A stretch of 64,000 nt of DNA. Origin: Acridotheres tristis. Taxonomy: Eukaryota > Chordata > Aves > Passeriformes > Sturnidae. Under the pieces are notes generated by a model. The model was not told the DNA's origin and searched no databases. It was given only the letters and a program-made list of their open reading frames with translations. The position numbers and the translations under genes were made by a program. Shown here in pieces: positions 15,501 through 30,500 of the stretch (positions are counted from its first letter, which is position 1; each line of letters opens with the position of its first letter). The stretch is taken from positions 19,604,143 through 19,668,142 of the forward strand of contig CM072897.1 of the NCBI GenBank assembly GCA_037013685.1, read 5' to 3'.

Positions 15501-18500
15501 AGCTGAGATTTTAGGTTGGGCATTGAACATAAAAATAATCCTAGAATTCATAATTCACATTGACTAAAACAGCTTCAAAATAGATTTCAATCACCTTAGA
15601 CACAGACACTACAGCCTTTTAGAGAAGAAATAATAAATGCTAGTTTTCCTCTAGGCTCCAGCTTTTTTGTAGGGCAAAGAAACAGAGACCCCTCTGATGG
15701 TTTAACACCAGCAACAGACAGCCCTGCTCACCTGCAACATCTCTCTGCTCCAGCTAAAAATCTGCTCTTCTAACAGCTGGGCCACTGCTATCTGAGCTAC
15801 AAAATTAAGAAGTGTTACTGTGTTTTGTGCTGTTCTTTCCAGTTTCAAATCTCTATAGACAATGCTGGGGTGTGATTTTGGGGGTTGTCCGGTGCAGGGC
15901 CAGGAACTGGACCTGATGATCCTTGTGGGCCTGTTCCATGATTCTGCTTCCCAGTTAGCACAGTACCCCCAGTCAGAGGACAGGCCTGTCACTTGTGACT
16001 TGTACTCCCACCCAGCACAGCAACTACATTAAAAAGGAGAGAACATTATATTAGAATATATTGACTTTCTTTTTCAAGGCACCTCATCACACAAAGCAGG
16101 AATTTGCCTTTCCAGCTACTCTTCAAGAAGGAAGTCAGGGAACACAGGGCTGAAGAGGAGACACATGAAGCCTGGTGGTTCCTGACTCAAGAGCAACAAG
16201 GACCTTAATGCTGAGAATGGGAGGCCTGAAGCTGGGCTTTGCTCAGCTCTGCCCACTCCAGGGAAGCAGATCCAGAGCAAGGGAGAGGCCACAAGCAGAG
16301 AACTTCACCCCAGGCTACTCCTGAACCCCAAAGCTCATCATGGTTCCTTGCTGAAAACACAGCCAGACCAGGAGCATAGCCTTATGTCAGGGCAGCTTTG
16401 CCTGGAAAGGCCCAACATGTTTTAGAGTGTTCTGGAGGTGCAGCTCCTCTATAAAGAGCAGGTTCCTATAAAAGGAAAAATTTCTTACTACCAGCACTTT
16501 GCCTTTTGACAAACTCTCCTATTTGAGCTTTTCCACTCCCCTCCTTTTCTCCCAGATCTCCCAACAGTATGTCCTGTCTCTGTGAGCCCCAGCAGAGCCT
16601 GGACCTCTTAGCAGTGTATGGGAATGCTTCCGTTTGGTCAGCAGCAACAAAAAAATGTAGCACTGTCACCCAGGAGATTCATGCATAGCCCCAGCAAGCA
16701 CTGGGTAACACATCCTCATGTCTGACCAAGAGGGCATTGTCCAAACGTGATAAAGATCCAAAGGTATCCACATCTACTACTTTTATTCTAGACTTCCTAG
16801 TTTGACTATTTTGTAGCATTACCTACTGCTTTTAAAAGCTGTTTCTTACCTTGTCTTTCTATTTAAGCAAATCTCTTTGCCCATCATGCTTTCCACAGAA
16901 TTTTAATATCCCATATCTTTTATCTGTTCATCTCAGTTGGTACCTAACCTTTGCAAACATCACCTGCTTGCTTTTTCCTGAACTCTACTCCATTGCTGCC
17001 CAAGCCCCAGCACCCTCAGAGGTGTTCTCCAGGAAAATCTGAAGTTTCAGGTGAGAAATGTGGGGGTTTGCTGGTCAGGCAGCACCGAGGCCACCGGGGT
17101 ACTCACCGAGTTTGGGTAGTTCAGATAGCAGATCTGACAGGACATGTCCTGGGCTGATGACCTGGTGTTCATCTGGCGCGTTCGCGACTTTTTACTTGGA
17201 TTAATTACGTGACACTCTGCAAAGAGCTTCTCCAAGTTGCCATCGAAGTACCTGCACAACACAGAAAGAATGAAAATTTAACCACCTTCTAAATCATTTT
17301 TCCATGTTATGTGACAGTTAAGATGCTTTTTATATTTCAAAACTCATATATCCACTACTTCCAACAAACTCTTCTCTAACACAATACAGAGGTGGATATT
17401 AGACAATCACATAATTTCAGAGACTCTCACTTGAATTACTCCTGAAATTCATGCACCTTCAATTCTTCCACTGCATTTCAAGTAATTTGTGATTCTCCCC
17501 AGTGATTGCTTTGCATTAGAATTCCAGGACAGGAAACTAGAGCAAGAACACCTGAGTTCACAGGAAGGAAGGAACACCTTCCTAAAGTACAGGTTTGGTG
17601 CCTTCAAGCTCAATTCTTTTCAACTGAAGCCTTCTATTTTTCCTAATATTCTGATCATTAGTCATTTGAGAATCTTTTCTCATCAGTCAACATAAGGTAA
17701 TTTAAAAAATACAGTTCCAGATTTACAATGCTTCTGAAGATTGGGTACCTATTGGAAAGGAGGATGCAAAATTGCTTGGGGGGAGAAAAAAGGATCACTT
17801 CCTTTCTATTTCCTATTCTTTTAAGGCAAAGATACTGGTTTGCTTTAAAGGCTTATAAAAAGCTCTTCCTTGGAGAGGAGGACCAAACTGGAGAGAATCA
17901 TTATCAGAAAGCTCAGCCTCTTCCCAGAATCCTTCACACACCTTTCTCCAGCCTGCAGCAGGCTGTAAAGAACTAATTAAACCAGACAATTAGCCAGCCC
18001 CATCACCTGCACAGATCCCCCAGCCAAACCCAGGAAATCATTCCCCTGCTCCTTTACAGCTCCACCTACTAACAAGGTTTGATTTATAATAGAAAAAACA
18101 TCAATTTTCCTGTTGTTTCATATGTTTTTCAGTGCTGTCCATGTATTTTAGATCTTAAATTTCAAGACACTGAATCTGGAAGTGGTGAATTCTGGCATCA
18201 CAGCATCCACGAGGCTTTGCCACTGTTCTTCAGTGTTAGCTCAGGATTTTACTCAACCAAGTTCTTTGCTCAGAGGATTATATTTAGAAAGTTGTTTGTT
18301 ATATTTAAATCTAAATATATAAAATTACATATTTAGAAAATTTTAGCAAGTGAATTCAGTGCAGTCCTATTACAGGCAGTATTTGTTTATTAAGAATCAC
18401 GGATAACTATTAAGTCCACAAAAGTTCTCCAGTCTTCCAATTGCTCTTAGAGGCAGCAGGAGCAGCACAGGACATGCTCTGAGGAGAGCTGACACATAGC

Positions 18501-21500
18501 TGGGTGTGAAGTTTGCAAGGAAAATAGTTTTGTATACGAATGCTATGGTGCAACTTGAACCCTGATACTCATGACCAGCTAAGTGCTTATGGAAATACCA
18601 GAGGTTTTTGTAGTGGTGGGCTGGTTTTAAGGGTGAATATCCATGTCAGGAACTTGACTTTTTTCACTTGGAATTACCTACCCTCTTTAAATATCTATGG
18701 ATAGTATTCCTGCTTCTCCATGCTGTTTTCTTTTCATGCCTTTTCTTTCTGAGTAAATAATTTCCACATTTCTTTTTATCCATGTCTCTCAGACTCATAC
18801 TCATGTATGGCCACTGGGCCATAAGAACTCCAGAAAATGCAGAGGAAAACGTGGATCTCTGAAAACACACAGTTCCAATGGATACTCCAAAGTCCAACAG
18901 CTCCCTAATGCTGCACCACTCCTTACACAAACATGCCAAGGGCTCAGTCAGAAGACCCTTGCAGTTCCTTCAGTGGTTAGGAACACCTAACTCCAACTAC
19001 CATCCCTTTTTCCCACTTGTTCCAGCATCACCACAGACCATCCATGTAGGCAGATCTCCCTTTGCCCCCACCACGTTCCTGGGTCAAAGAATTCCCAGGG
19101 AACAGCTCTAACACCCTTCCCTCCTACAGCCAGTGAGCTCCATGTGACATTCACCGACTTCCCTGGCCAGCAAACCTTCTCCACCAACAATTTCCAATTC
19201 CATTCATCCTCCTTGAATCTAAGGAAGACAAAACACAATCCCAGTCCTGCTCTGACCCTGATCTCATACAATTTCACTTAGATTTCTCCTGCAAATCTCA
19301 CCGAATGCACTGCAAAAGATGGCTACATTTCACCAGCTCTCCTCCATGTCAGCATCGTTCCTCACTCCCTTCACAACTCCAAGAATTCTGATTTTTCCTC
19401 AAATACTCTCTGTTAAAGGGTTGGCTCTTGGTACCACCATCCTTATTTTCATCCTAGGGAGGAACACAGCACCTTGAACAGCCCTTTAAATCCTCTGCCC
19501 TCCTTTCCCTTCACAATGCAGATATTGAATAATTTCAACACTTCTAGCATATGAGAATTTCCTCTATTAATTCTTCAAAGTTCAGCTGATTCATCACAAA
19601 GTTGGGGGGTTTTCTGCTATTTTAAAATGAATAGACAAACCAGAGTTTGTCCACTATTTTCAAGTGTTTCTACTTACCAAGACCAAAACTACAACAATGC
19701 CAAGCCTTTTTGGGAGAGGGATCAAGATGTCAGCCCCTTTATCTCCTCAAAATTCCCTCCTGCTGTTTGTAACTGCCTAATCGCCATTTTCCAGACATAA
19801 TCAAATCCTACCCATGGGAGTATCAAAGATAAAAAGCCTTTTCACTGAAAAAAATTGCTTCCAGTACACACTTTGGTACATTCACTTTCATGGAAGAGCA
19901 TTTGTGAGTGTCAGGGCATCAATATACTCACACTAAAAGATATCTCCACATCAAAACTCTTGCCATACACCATTTTTCACCTGTTCAGCCTCTGCTGAAG
20001 AGTGTAAAGTATTTATTTGTTCCAAGGAAAGCAGGCAGCCAGGTTCTGGAGAAGAGGCAATCTGGGCATTCCTGACATCCCTCCTCTGCTCGGAGGGAAC
20101 AAGGACATGTGGCCACCCAGATAAGCAGCTACAAGGGACTGCTGTATCTCTGGCTGTGCCTCCAGGGATTAAATCGGGCCTCAGGGACATGCTGAGAGAC
20201 TTTTCTCTGAACAAAATGACCAGGGGAAGGCACATAAAGCAGGAGAGCTGCATTTTAACCTCTTCATCACACATTCCTAAATACCCCCAGGAGAGGACAC
20301 CATCAGCCATAGTAAAATTGGAAGCCAATCAATGTAAGGTTCAAGCTAAAGCACTTTCTTCACTTGTTTCTGAGGTGATGTGGTCCTCCTGCACCTGATG
20401 CCCTCCTGTCACTATGAATCAAGCTTGCAAGACCCAGGAAAATAATATTTGACATCCTTATTCTCCTAAACACATGCAGCATATCAGAGGCTGAACTAGT
20501 ATTTCCTCCACTCACCACTTCCATCCTACAAACAAATCTACCCCAACCCCCCAATTTTGTTTCTGCATACAAATAATTAGTGTTTCACCAGTGGGACAGA
20601 GCAGCTCTTCAATTGTGGCTGACATTGCTTTACTGCAAGTGGAATAAATACCTGCAGCACATCTGCCTTCTGAACACCACTGTGTAATTACTCCATGACA
20701 AACTGGCACAGACATTAACAACCTGCTCGCTAAAAACAGTCATAACAAGGCTAAAAAAAGTGGGAAAACAGAGACATGTTCACGTCACAAGTTCAGACCT
20801 CCCCACTTATCAAAAAAAGAGAAGCCACTTAGTTAAAGTGCTTTCCTCCAGGCCAGGTCTGATAAGGCTGCTGGGAGGTCGTGCTGACTCACCATGAGCT
20901 AAGGGAAAACAGGCACTGATTAGGAACTGCAAACATACACCACCAAACAACAGGAACTTTCAAGCAAAACTGTCTGTTTTGGGGCTTTTTTTCCCCTTAA
21001 TCCTCACCTATCACCACAGCAATGACCAAACCCTCTTGAACACCAACAGCTTGCTCTCAGCCTTCTACCCAGCTTCCTACTCCTGCTTTAACACAGCTCA
21101 GCACTCCAGAAGATTTCATGGAAGTTATTTGGTGCAAAAGTGATAGAAGGCAGCACCAGGCACTTGAGAAATCATGGTTTGGTGTTTTTCTAATACAAGA
21201 GGACATCAATAAGCACCAAAATTGGGATCAATGTGCAACAGGTCCACCTAAGCAAGTCATGTACTCTATCACTCACTGAGGTTATCCTGCTGAGTTAAGT
21301 ATTTCAATGGATATGTTTACCTGTGGATTTGTAAATGCAGTGTGTACTTAAACTGTAAAAGCCTTATAATAATAATACCTCACATTGACGTGGCTGGCAC
21401 CTCCCTTGAGGAAAAAAACAAAAATAAAACCACAGCCCAATTTTTAGCTTTACATTGATGGAAGCCCTAAGCAAGCTTTCAACAAGGGACAAAACCCACT

Positions 21501-24500
21501 GTACAAAGGGATGGCCTTTCAGAGCACTTGTGTAGGGGTATCTCACAGCCAAGGAGAGTAAACTTTACCCCAACTAAGAGAACCAGCCCAAGAAACTCAA
21601 ATACCAAGTGAACAGACATGTTGCAGAGCAGGAATTAAATTAGAATTCTTAACAACTCTAGTCAGAGTTAAACAGTGGATATATTTGTATCACAAAACTT
21701 TCAGACTTCCAACATTTACTAAAAGATGTCAATCTCAGGAAAATAAGGACTAGAAAGCTGTAAAAACTACGACCACATCAGAAAAAAAATCTAGGTTAAA
21801 CAAAACATAAGAGATACCTGAGCACCATCCCTAACCAAAAATATTACACAAAGGGAAGTAAAGATGTCCTAAATCCATTAGCCAAAGATAGCAGAAATAT
21901 TTATACTCCAAAATAATTACTCACAATGTGAGACCTTTGCTCCTCTCTCCCTGGGTGACAGAGCACCAAACTACAGGGGCTCAGCAAAAGGACATTTATC
22001 AATTCACAGGAGCACCAACAACTTCTCCTGGCTTACCAAGCACATCTCATCTTCCCATACCCTGATCATCAGGCAAAGGAAATGGTAATTAAGAGAAAAG
22101 TCAAACTAATGATCCTACCAGGCCCTCCACATCCACTGTCACTTCACAGCAGGTAAGACCAGCAGACACCACAACCAGCAAGTCCCTGTACAGCTTTTAC
22201 TGTTCTTTTTGGTCGAGATTAATTCTCCTCCCAGTTTCTAAAGTAAATTAAATTCTCCAGCTCCATCAACTATCTTCAATACCAACACTGGCATTGGAAT
22301 GAATCAAATGCAGCTGGATTTGGTCTCCACTGTATAACAACAAACTGTAAAGTACCTTTGCCAAGCAACATTCCAAGAGCTAGGAATCAAAGATGGGAAA
22401 TAACCATAAAACACTCTGCTCTGAGGGGGAGGGAGAGGCAAAATTTAAGTCCTTATTTACACACACTGAAGAAAACCTGGAGCTGTGGAGATGAAGACAA
22501 GGCAGGACCATTATCAGTCAGGAACAATTTAGCCTTGGCCAGAGCAGCAAATAAACATGTCAAGAATGCACATGCCAGCATGACAGGCAAGAGCAGCTAA
22601 ACCCAAATCCAAAACAGTTGCTAGATAACAAGAACCTGTTCCTGCTTGCTTTTTTCCAAAGCCTGTCCAAAGCCTGTACATGCTCAAACTGGAAATCCCT
22701 CTTGGCAACGGGCAACTTAACTTCCACAACTTCTAACTGGGTATCAATAATATTAAAACGAGGAGTCACGAGTCACCCTTAGCTGGGAAAGGGGGAACAT
22801 TTAGAGCTTAGACAAAAGATTCTCCTGCCACACACTGTGCATTCATCCATCCTCAATTAATCGAGGAGTAAACATTTTTTCCAGCTCTGTGGCACAAGAT
22901 GGTTGCATGCTAAGGTGGCTGCTTACCTCTCCATCAGCTTCTCCTTATCCCAGTTGAAATGGCTAAGCAGTATCCGAGTGATCGTCGCTGGATTCTGGAG
23001 AAAGAAGAGAAAAACAATCAGTAATTGAGTAACCAATTAAGAGCCAGAGTGAGAACACCAGGCAGAGCTTTGAATAGGCAAAGGGAAAATCAGGGTGTCT
23101 GATATCATCATCTGTTCAGACAATACATGTTTACTGGCATGGACTGGAAAATAGCTGGACTTGACAGATAGACAAATTTAAAAGGGGAAAAAAAAAACCC
23201 AACTCTATAAATCCAAGCATCTATATAAAATGAGAATTTGGTTGAAGATTTAATGGCCAGATTAATTGCACCTATCACAGTGCCAGCATCTCCACATCCA
23301 GCATGCCCACACAATGCAATTCCAGGGTGTCTGCAAAACGCAGGAAGGGTGGATTCTCACCCAACATACCCATTTTTGCCACAATCTCCACACTACTTGC
23401 AGAGCAAGAATAATCCAGCCCTGACCATTAAAACACTCGGGCTGAAAAGTGTCCCAGAACACAACTGACTGCCAGTGTAAGATGACAAAAGTCCTTAGAA
23501 GACCCTGAAGCACCATGAAATCCAGAAAAAACTCACAGACAGCTAAGGAAAGAAAATACAGCCTAAAAAGGTCAGAAAGAAGGTGCCACATAAGAGCTGA
23601 TTTTCACTTGTATACAAGTTTTTATTCCGACTAAATCTGAATCATCAGCCAAGAGTTTGATGATATGAGAAATACACCAGACCATATGGCTTCTGTTACA
23701 CCCCAGAACCACGTTTCAGCTCCCCACAACCACTCTTGGGCTCAGTTTTAGGACCATTCACAGGCAAAGGAGACAAGAGTAGGGCCCTGAGAGCAGCTGC
23801 GTGTACTTTGCCATTTGACACCAAAATGGAAGTTTGCCTCGGGGCCAACGTTCAATGGACGCTCTGAAGCTGATGAAAAGTAGGACATAAACCAGCAATG
23901 TGATTTCCTGAGCCCTGGAGCTACAGCTACAACCTGACGCTGCCAAAAGCCAATGCTGTCACCCACAGCAGCGACCCCACCCCACCCCATCCCTGCGTGT
24001 CCTGCTCTCACCAGTCCATAGCACTACAGCCATGTTATGCTGCAAATAATGGCTCACAAACTGATCTTCTCTTTTCCTTTAGGTTGTTTTTGTCATGGAA
24101 TCAGTTCTCCAATCTATTTGATTGCCCGACCACGCAAACAGCTGCATTAGCACAAGGAAAAGCAGGACAGCCTCTTTCACTACCAACACAACCTTCACTG
24201 AAATAAAGCCCTCAGGTGACAGTGCATTAAGTATAAAAAATCAGTCTTGTGGTTTATACTATAAAAAGTGACACTCCTTCTACAGTGTGTTCTGACTCTT
24301 ATTAATGCCAGCACAGATTGTTTAAGGCCAAACTAAGAAATTTTTTCCAGCTTAAAAAGTCCGTGTGAACTAAAGAAGCTTTAGGAAGGTTTGACCAGAT
24401 CCCTGATTCAGTCCCTGCAGAACCCCATAAACAGCTGGGACAGCAGATCTACACAGTATGCAGCAGGAGATACCAGAAATTGCTTAAAACTGCAAGGTGA

Positions 24501-27500
24501 CAGTGTGGTTCTGGTCCGTATCTGAACCAGTCTCCCAGGTGACAGGGATCCAAGCTCTTCCCTGCAGCAACACAAGGTGCCTGGCTGACAACCACATGTC
24601 ACTGGCTCTCCAACAGCATCCCTCCCTCATCTCTCCCTGCAGAGGGGAGCAAGCAGCTCAACTCTTTCAAGTCAGTCCTGCCATCAAAAAGCCCTATGGG
24701 AATTTAAGGGTCTCCTTCACCAAAAGGCTCCTCTAGCAGCCTCTTTTTGGGTTTAGTTTCTGATCTTTCCAGGTTATTTTGTATTGGGTCTCCACAACAT
24801 CCTTTTCTGTAAATGTGTACCTAAAGGAGATCTTAAAAGTTCACTTAGAGACAATTCCTGGAGCAACTTAATCAAGGATTAAAATATACCTTAGTAAATA
24901 AACCAATCTTATCTCTAGGTTATCTTGGTTATGATACCAGCCCCTGTAATTCTCTAGTTACGAATTTTGGACAGCAAAGCACACAGCCATTCAAACAAAA
25001 GGAGCCTTCACTCAGCTCAGAGATCTGCCAGATGTACAGAGAAACACACTTTCCTTCATTTCTCAAGCACAGGCATTGAGAGAGCTTTAATTAAAATCAG
25101 CCCGAAGTCTTGTCCTACCTTCTACGACAGCAGCCCACTTGGCCACTTATTAAGGCTTCTGGGAACACTTATTAATCACTTAATAGGCTAAGAGGCAGCC
25201 GAGGTAGTGGTCTCTGGTTGACTTTAAAAAGACAGTTTTCCCCTGCACTGAAGGAAAAGTTACAGTAGGTGGATAAGAAACTTGAATGGTCTGCAGTGAT
25301 TATTAAGTAGAAGAACAAGGCTGATCCAGCCAATACCACTCCTCAAAGGACATGTGGTTGGGAAGGACAAGAGGGATTAATCTGTGGCTTCTCCATTTTC
25401 CCAACACACAGGGACTGCAGCTTTCCCAAGGTTTCCCTAGGTCAGAGCCCTCAGGTATCCCAGCACTGCAAGGTCAGGGTACAAAACTGGGCATTATTTA
25501 GGATTACACTGTTGACTCCATGTACTATCACCTTCTCCTGGCTTGCTGGGCTCCAGCTTCCTTCAGCACTGTTGGTTGAACATTTAAAAAAGAAACGCCA
25601 GCAGCATGACAAGCTCCCACCAGAAATAGCTGGGCTGCCTGCTTTCACTGCCTGCCACATCCCAGATGTAGCATTCAAACCTCCTCTGGCTGTTTCCCAG
25701 ATACAGAAGGAAAGAATTAACACAGCCCTGCCCTTGCTCATCCCCGGACAGGGATACATACAATCTGGGCTGGAGGGAGGCAGCTAAGAGGCAAATCAGA
25801 GTTAAATATAAATGCCTAAGTTCTGGCATGAAGGATTGTTCCAGTTGAAGACCAGGCACACCATCATGGAACAGCTGTTCCAAGGGAACAGCTCACATGC
25901 AAACGCTTCCCTCACAGTTATGCCAGAGCAATGCTGGAGGAGTCACCCACAGCATCCACCCCAGTGAGAGATGTGTCCTGTACCTCAGGCACACAGGGTT
26001 AAAACACCACCAAAATAACCTATTTCAACACAGTTCTACTCCAGCCTTCCACCAACCTTCAGCCATCACTCTGGACACTCATACTGTAAAAAATAATAGC
26101 ATGTCCAAATACTGGGTTACACAGCACTGGGAAGTCAGGGGCTCTGTTCTGCCTCCTCACACAGGATTATTTCCTACGACTGACAGATACCATGCAGATT
26201 AATTATGAACAGGCTCCGCTGCTGCTCAGACGGGATTACTCCTAAGGCTGCAAGAGCACGCTCCCACTAAGACTATTTTCTGTTTATAAAGACAAATTTT
26301 CCTACAGAAAGCAGCCAGGGACGGACAGAGAGCAAGGAACAGCCAAAACGTTCTCCCTCAAACACGGTCTGATGAAAGCTGAAACAGCAGATCTCACTTA
26401 CAGCAGCCTCCTATTAAATTTTACATGTCAGAGCCGAGGCGGATTGCCTGGAGCCGAGGGCAGCAAGCCTGTTGATATCCAGTAAGGACCAAACCCGAGG
26501 AAAGCGGCCATTTTGTTAAAATTCTCCAGGCACTTCAAAAGATTCCCTAACAAAACATTTCAAATAAAGCTCTGCCCAGAGAGAAACACCCTCAGTCCTT
26601 CAGCAGGTTTGGTTTTTTTTGTTTTTTTTTTTTTTTTTTGAGCTAACAAAGCAACCAAGTCCCACATATGCTTCAAACAAAATCCACTCCACAACAGCTT
26701 TTCACTGGAAGTATTTACATTTACTGTCCCTATCTATGTAGCCATGCTCCAGTACACCAATGCAAGCAGGAGATACAGCAATAGGAAGCCCTACAAAGGT
26801 CTGGACTTCTCCAAAGAAGCATTATTAATTCAAATAAAACTCCATAATTTAATAGAATTTAATTCAAGTGGAAGCTTCATCAGTGATAAGAGTTAGAATT
26901 CTTTTTGCTGTCAAAATAAAAAAGTATGAAACGGAAGGAAGAATCGGGATGCACTTAAATGCATAAATGAATTATAAATTAAATATTATTAGAACATTAG
27001 CTTGAATCAGAATTTCCAAGCAGCACAATTTGCTGAATGACAGTTGGGAGCACTTGATCCATTCACGTTTCCATCCATCAAGACGAGCTGCATGGTTAAT
27101 TCTTGATGTTATTACAAAGAAAAGCACATTTTACATTTCAGCTTCTCCTCACATGCTGGGAGTCAGCTCCTTGTTCAGTTTCAGCATTTACTACCAATAA
27201 AAACCATTTAAGAACAACTTAAGCTCAGTTCTCCAGCAAAGTCCTTTCTCACCTCCTGGAGACATTGATAAATCGTTTCGTTTCTTTCCATGTCGTGGCT
27301 GGTTTTGTTTTCTACCCATGGTAGTTTCTGCATTCCAACAGTTTCTATCCCAACTGCAGCTCCTCCATCCCAACAACAGGCTTTTACAGCAGTAAGGAAT
27401 TGATGCTGCTTGCAGTTGGGTTTTCTACACAATTGTTTTGCACTTGTGAATCCAAGCTACAGAAACCCTGGCTTTGCCCAAGTCTCAGAACTCTGTACAG

Positions 27501-30500
27501 GGTTCAAACCTCAGCAATGTCCACTGCTGTATTCCACGGAGACACAAGACTGGGTTTACATTTCCCAGCAGAAGGAAACCGATGGTTTCTCATCAGCTGA
27601 CAAGACGGAGGGCTTGTCTTGGTGAAGGAACAAAGAGGCAGCACAAGCTAACGCTGGACTGAAGCCAAGCAGCACAAACATCTGCTCCAGTGAAGTGGCA
27701 CCTGGGGACAGCCTCACACCACCACTGTAAATACTTAACCAGCCAAACCCCCAGTGTTTTCAATAGTAGAGCACCAAGTGTAAACTCCTGCTGCCCATCA
27801 TCTCCAAGGTTTGTCACATGCACACTGTGCCATGGGAGAAGCACTGATAAATAACCCAGAGGTCACGTTTAATGGCAGTGAGGAGAGGAGGAGCAACCCC
27901 ACCATGAGACTAGGGCTAGCACCAGGCACCAAAGAGCTGCTTCATCACGTAATAACCATGGGGCATCAGCCTAAAATTCTGCAATAACCTGATGCCTGCT
28001 CCACTTAGACCCTCTGCTCTTCACCTGAGCCTCTCCCAGCCCCAAACTGATAAGCCCAGATATAAAGATACAGCTAGAATGTGTCTTAAATTAGCGTCTA
28101 ACCTGCTAAAACACATCACAGTACAACTGTCAGCAAAAGGTTTGCACTGTTCTGCAAGTGCACTGAGTGGCCTTCATTTGTGGAGATCCATCCACATCCA
28201 TTCTTCCAGAAGACAATCACATGAAATCTTACAGGCACAAAACCTCATTTCCAGCAGCTTAATAAAATTCCCAGGAAGCCAGCACAGAGGATGAGATCCA
28301 AGTGTTGAGTACTTCCAGGACATGATCTCAAACTTGCTGGTTTTTAACTACCACCAACTGAGCACTCCGAGAAGCTGCTGGAAAACTTCAGTGTAATCTA
28401 ATAATCTCTGGTTCAATTACAGCCAGAACATGAGAGGGCTGCTGTGAGAAGAGGACAGCAGCTAAAGGGCTCAATCTGCCAACCCATCCGTGCTCTCTCC
28501 CCCTGCCATCCCCTGGGGTTTGGCAGAGAACCACACCATGGGACGTTCCTGCCATTGGCCATTCAGGGTTTACAGGGACAGCACAACACGCTGGTGGATC
28601 TCAGATACTTCTCATCTTCCCCTTAGAAATAATAACATCAGTACTGCTCATTCTCTGTATCCCACTGAGGGCATGGCCTCTACATCTTACATACTACTGA
28701 AGCCGTATCAGAAGATTTGAGTTAGAATGCCAAACCACCTGAAAATGTACCAGTTTCCTGCCATTTCAACACAACTCTACAAGAAGCCAGGCTACTCTCT
28801 GTGACTGTGGTCATATGCTGTCCTCAATCTGGCATTTGCCACTGATTTGTCACTATTACTTCCTATTAATACCTATAGAGCCTTCAATTTGGACACCCAA
28901 CATCTCTTCAGCTCCCTACATTTTTCTTCATCTCGTTAACTTCCCTTCACACATCATCTCCTAATTCTGAAAATTAAGTTTACGGAGTTACTGAATTAGT
29001 ACCATTATGTGATGGCACCAAATGGTAGCTTGATCTGATGATCTCAGTTTGTAGTGACTTACCTGCACTTTACTGACTGTTTCCAGCTCTGATGAACATA
29101 AGTTCTTCTAGCAGGGGAAGATAATAAAAAGCAACTTCAGCGAAAACTCTATTACTTCAGTTAATTGGTTCAAGAGACAGAAATGAAGCAGTCAGCTGCT
29201 TTACATTTTCTCAGAGCCTTTTGGAAAGCTTTCAGGTTAACGATTAGGAGCTGCAATGAAGAGCCATTGTCTAACAGAGCTTTTAAAATCAGAAAAAAAT
29301 ACTAAAGCAACAATCTCAGGATGAATTAGCAAATTTGGAAATGCAGAAACTGAATTCACACTGCAATACTTCTAAATGAAAGAAGATGGCATGGATTCAC
29401 CCTGCTGTTCTCAGATGACTGCAGAAGCTCTACCAACTCAACACAAATTAAAAACGACCAGGGAAGGCCTCTTCCAGCATTTCAGCTATGCTCACTTCCA
29501 TAGCAGGAGAGCTGGGGTTTGATGACAGGACACAGAGAGATGTTAACCCTTATATTATGCATTCAATCTGAGGAGCACTTCGATTTCTACTTCCTTTTGC
29601 TATAGTTCTGGAGTATAAAGTCCATCCTTTAAAGAGGAAGGACCCACAGGTCCTGGGCTGATGTTTTACTGCCACAATAGCAGTATCACCCAAAGGATTT
29701 CTCTCTTCCTGGCACCTCCCAGCACAAGAAATCCCAACATATGAACAAAAGCTCAGCAAAGCTGGGTAGACAACATGAGCCCCAGCTCTGGCTTCTGGAG
29801 TCTCCGTTGAGCAACTGCAGCTGCCGTGCTGAGCACATGGGTGCCAGAGTACACTGCGCAACGGCTTTATTCAATTCTATGCCTCCCACTCAAGGATTTG
29901 CAAAGACTTGCTTTAAAAGAGTAGGAGAAGGTGATGGCATCATTTCCATATAATTCTTCCAGTTTACTATTTCAGCAGCTCTGTAATATCTCCCCATCCG
30001 CTGTGGAGGAAGCACACAGCCCCCAGCGCTGCAGCCAGCCTGGGTACAAGGCGAGAGCAAAAACCCCGCAAGTTTTGGCTACTGTGGATGTAAAGGGCTT
30101 GTGTGCTCATCCAGCTAAACTCCAAGTGCCTGGCAATCACCCCCTCAATCAAACCTGCAGTCAACATCCTGTGCCACAGAGCTGCTCTGACAGGATTAGA
30201 GTCCATGAAACAGAAATGGATATTCAGGAAATCAATAATAGACCTCTGTGTCCCCATCACAAATGATGCACGGTTACCTTCCCTGCTTGTCAACAGAGCA
30301 CCACTCCCACAACCGGTGTCCACAAAGCGTATCTGGGCCCACTTCCCTCTTGACACCACCACTGCTCTTCCAGACCTCCAGGTTCCATTTTTCCTCTTCT
30401 GTTCAACATGACCCCAATCTTATTGAAATTCTCACCCCACCACACTTAGTTTGGACCCACCACACAGTAACTGCGCTATCAGACAAAAAAAAAAAACTTG

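Larger units (their letters stand above)
12737..17106 (-). other. ARIH1 introns 4 and 3 around exon 4
   Basis: Intron 4 (12,737-13,079) is short and empty. Intron 3 (13,173-17,106) contains one short CR1 tail near 15,880-15,947 and otherwise unique-looking sequence. Confidence 0.65.
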
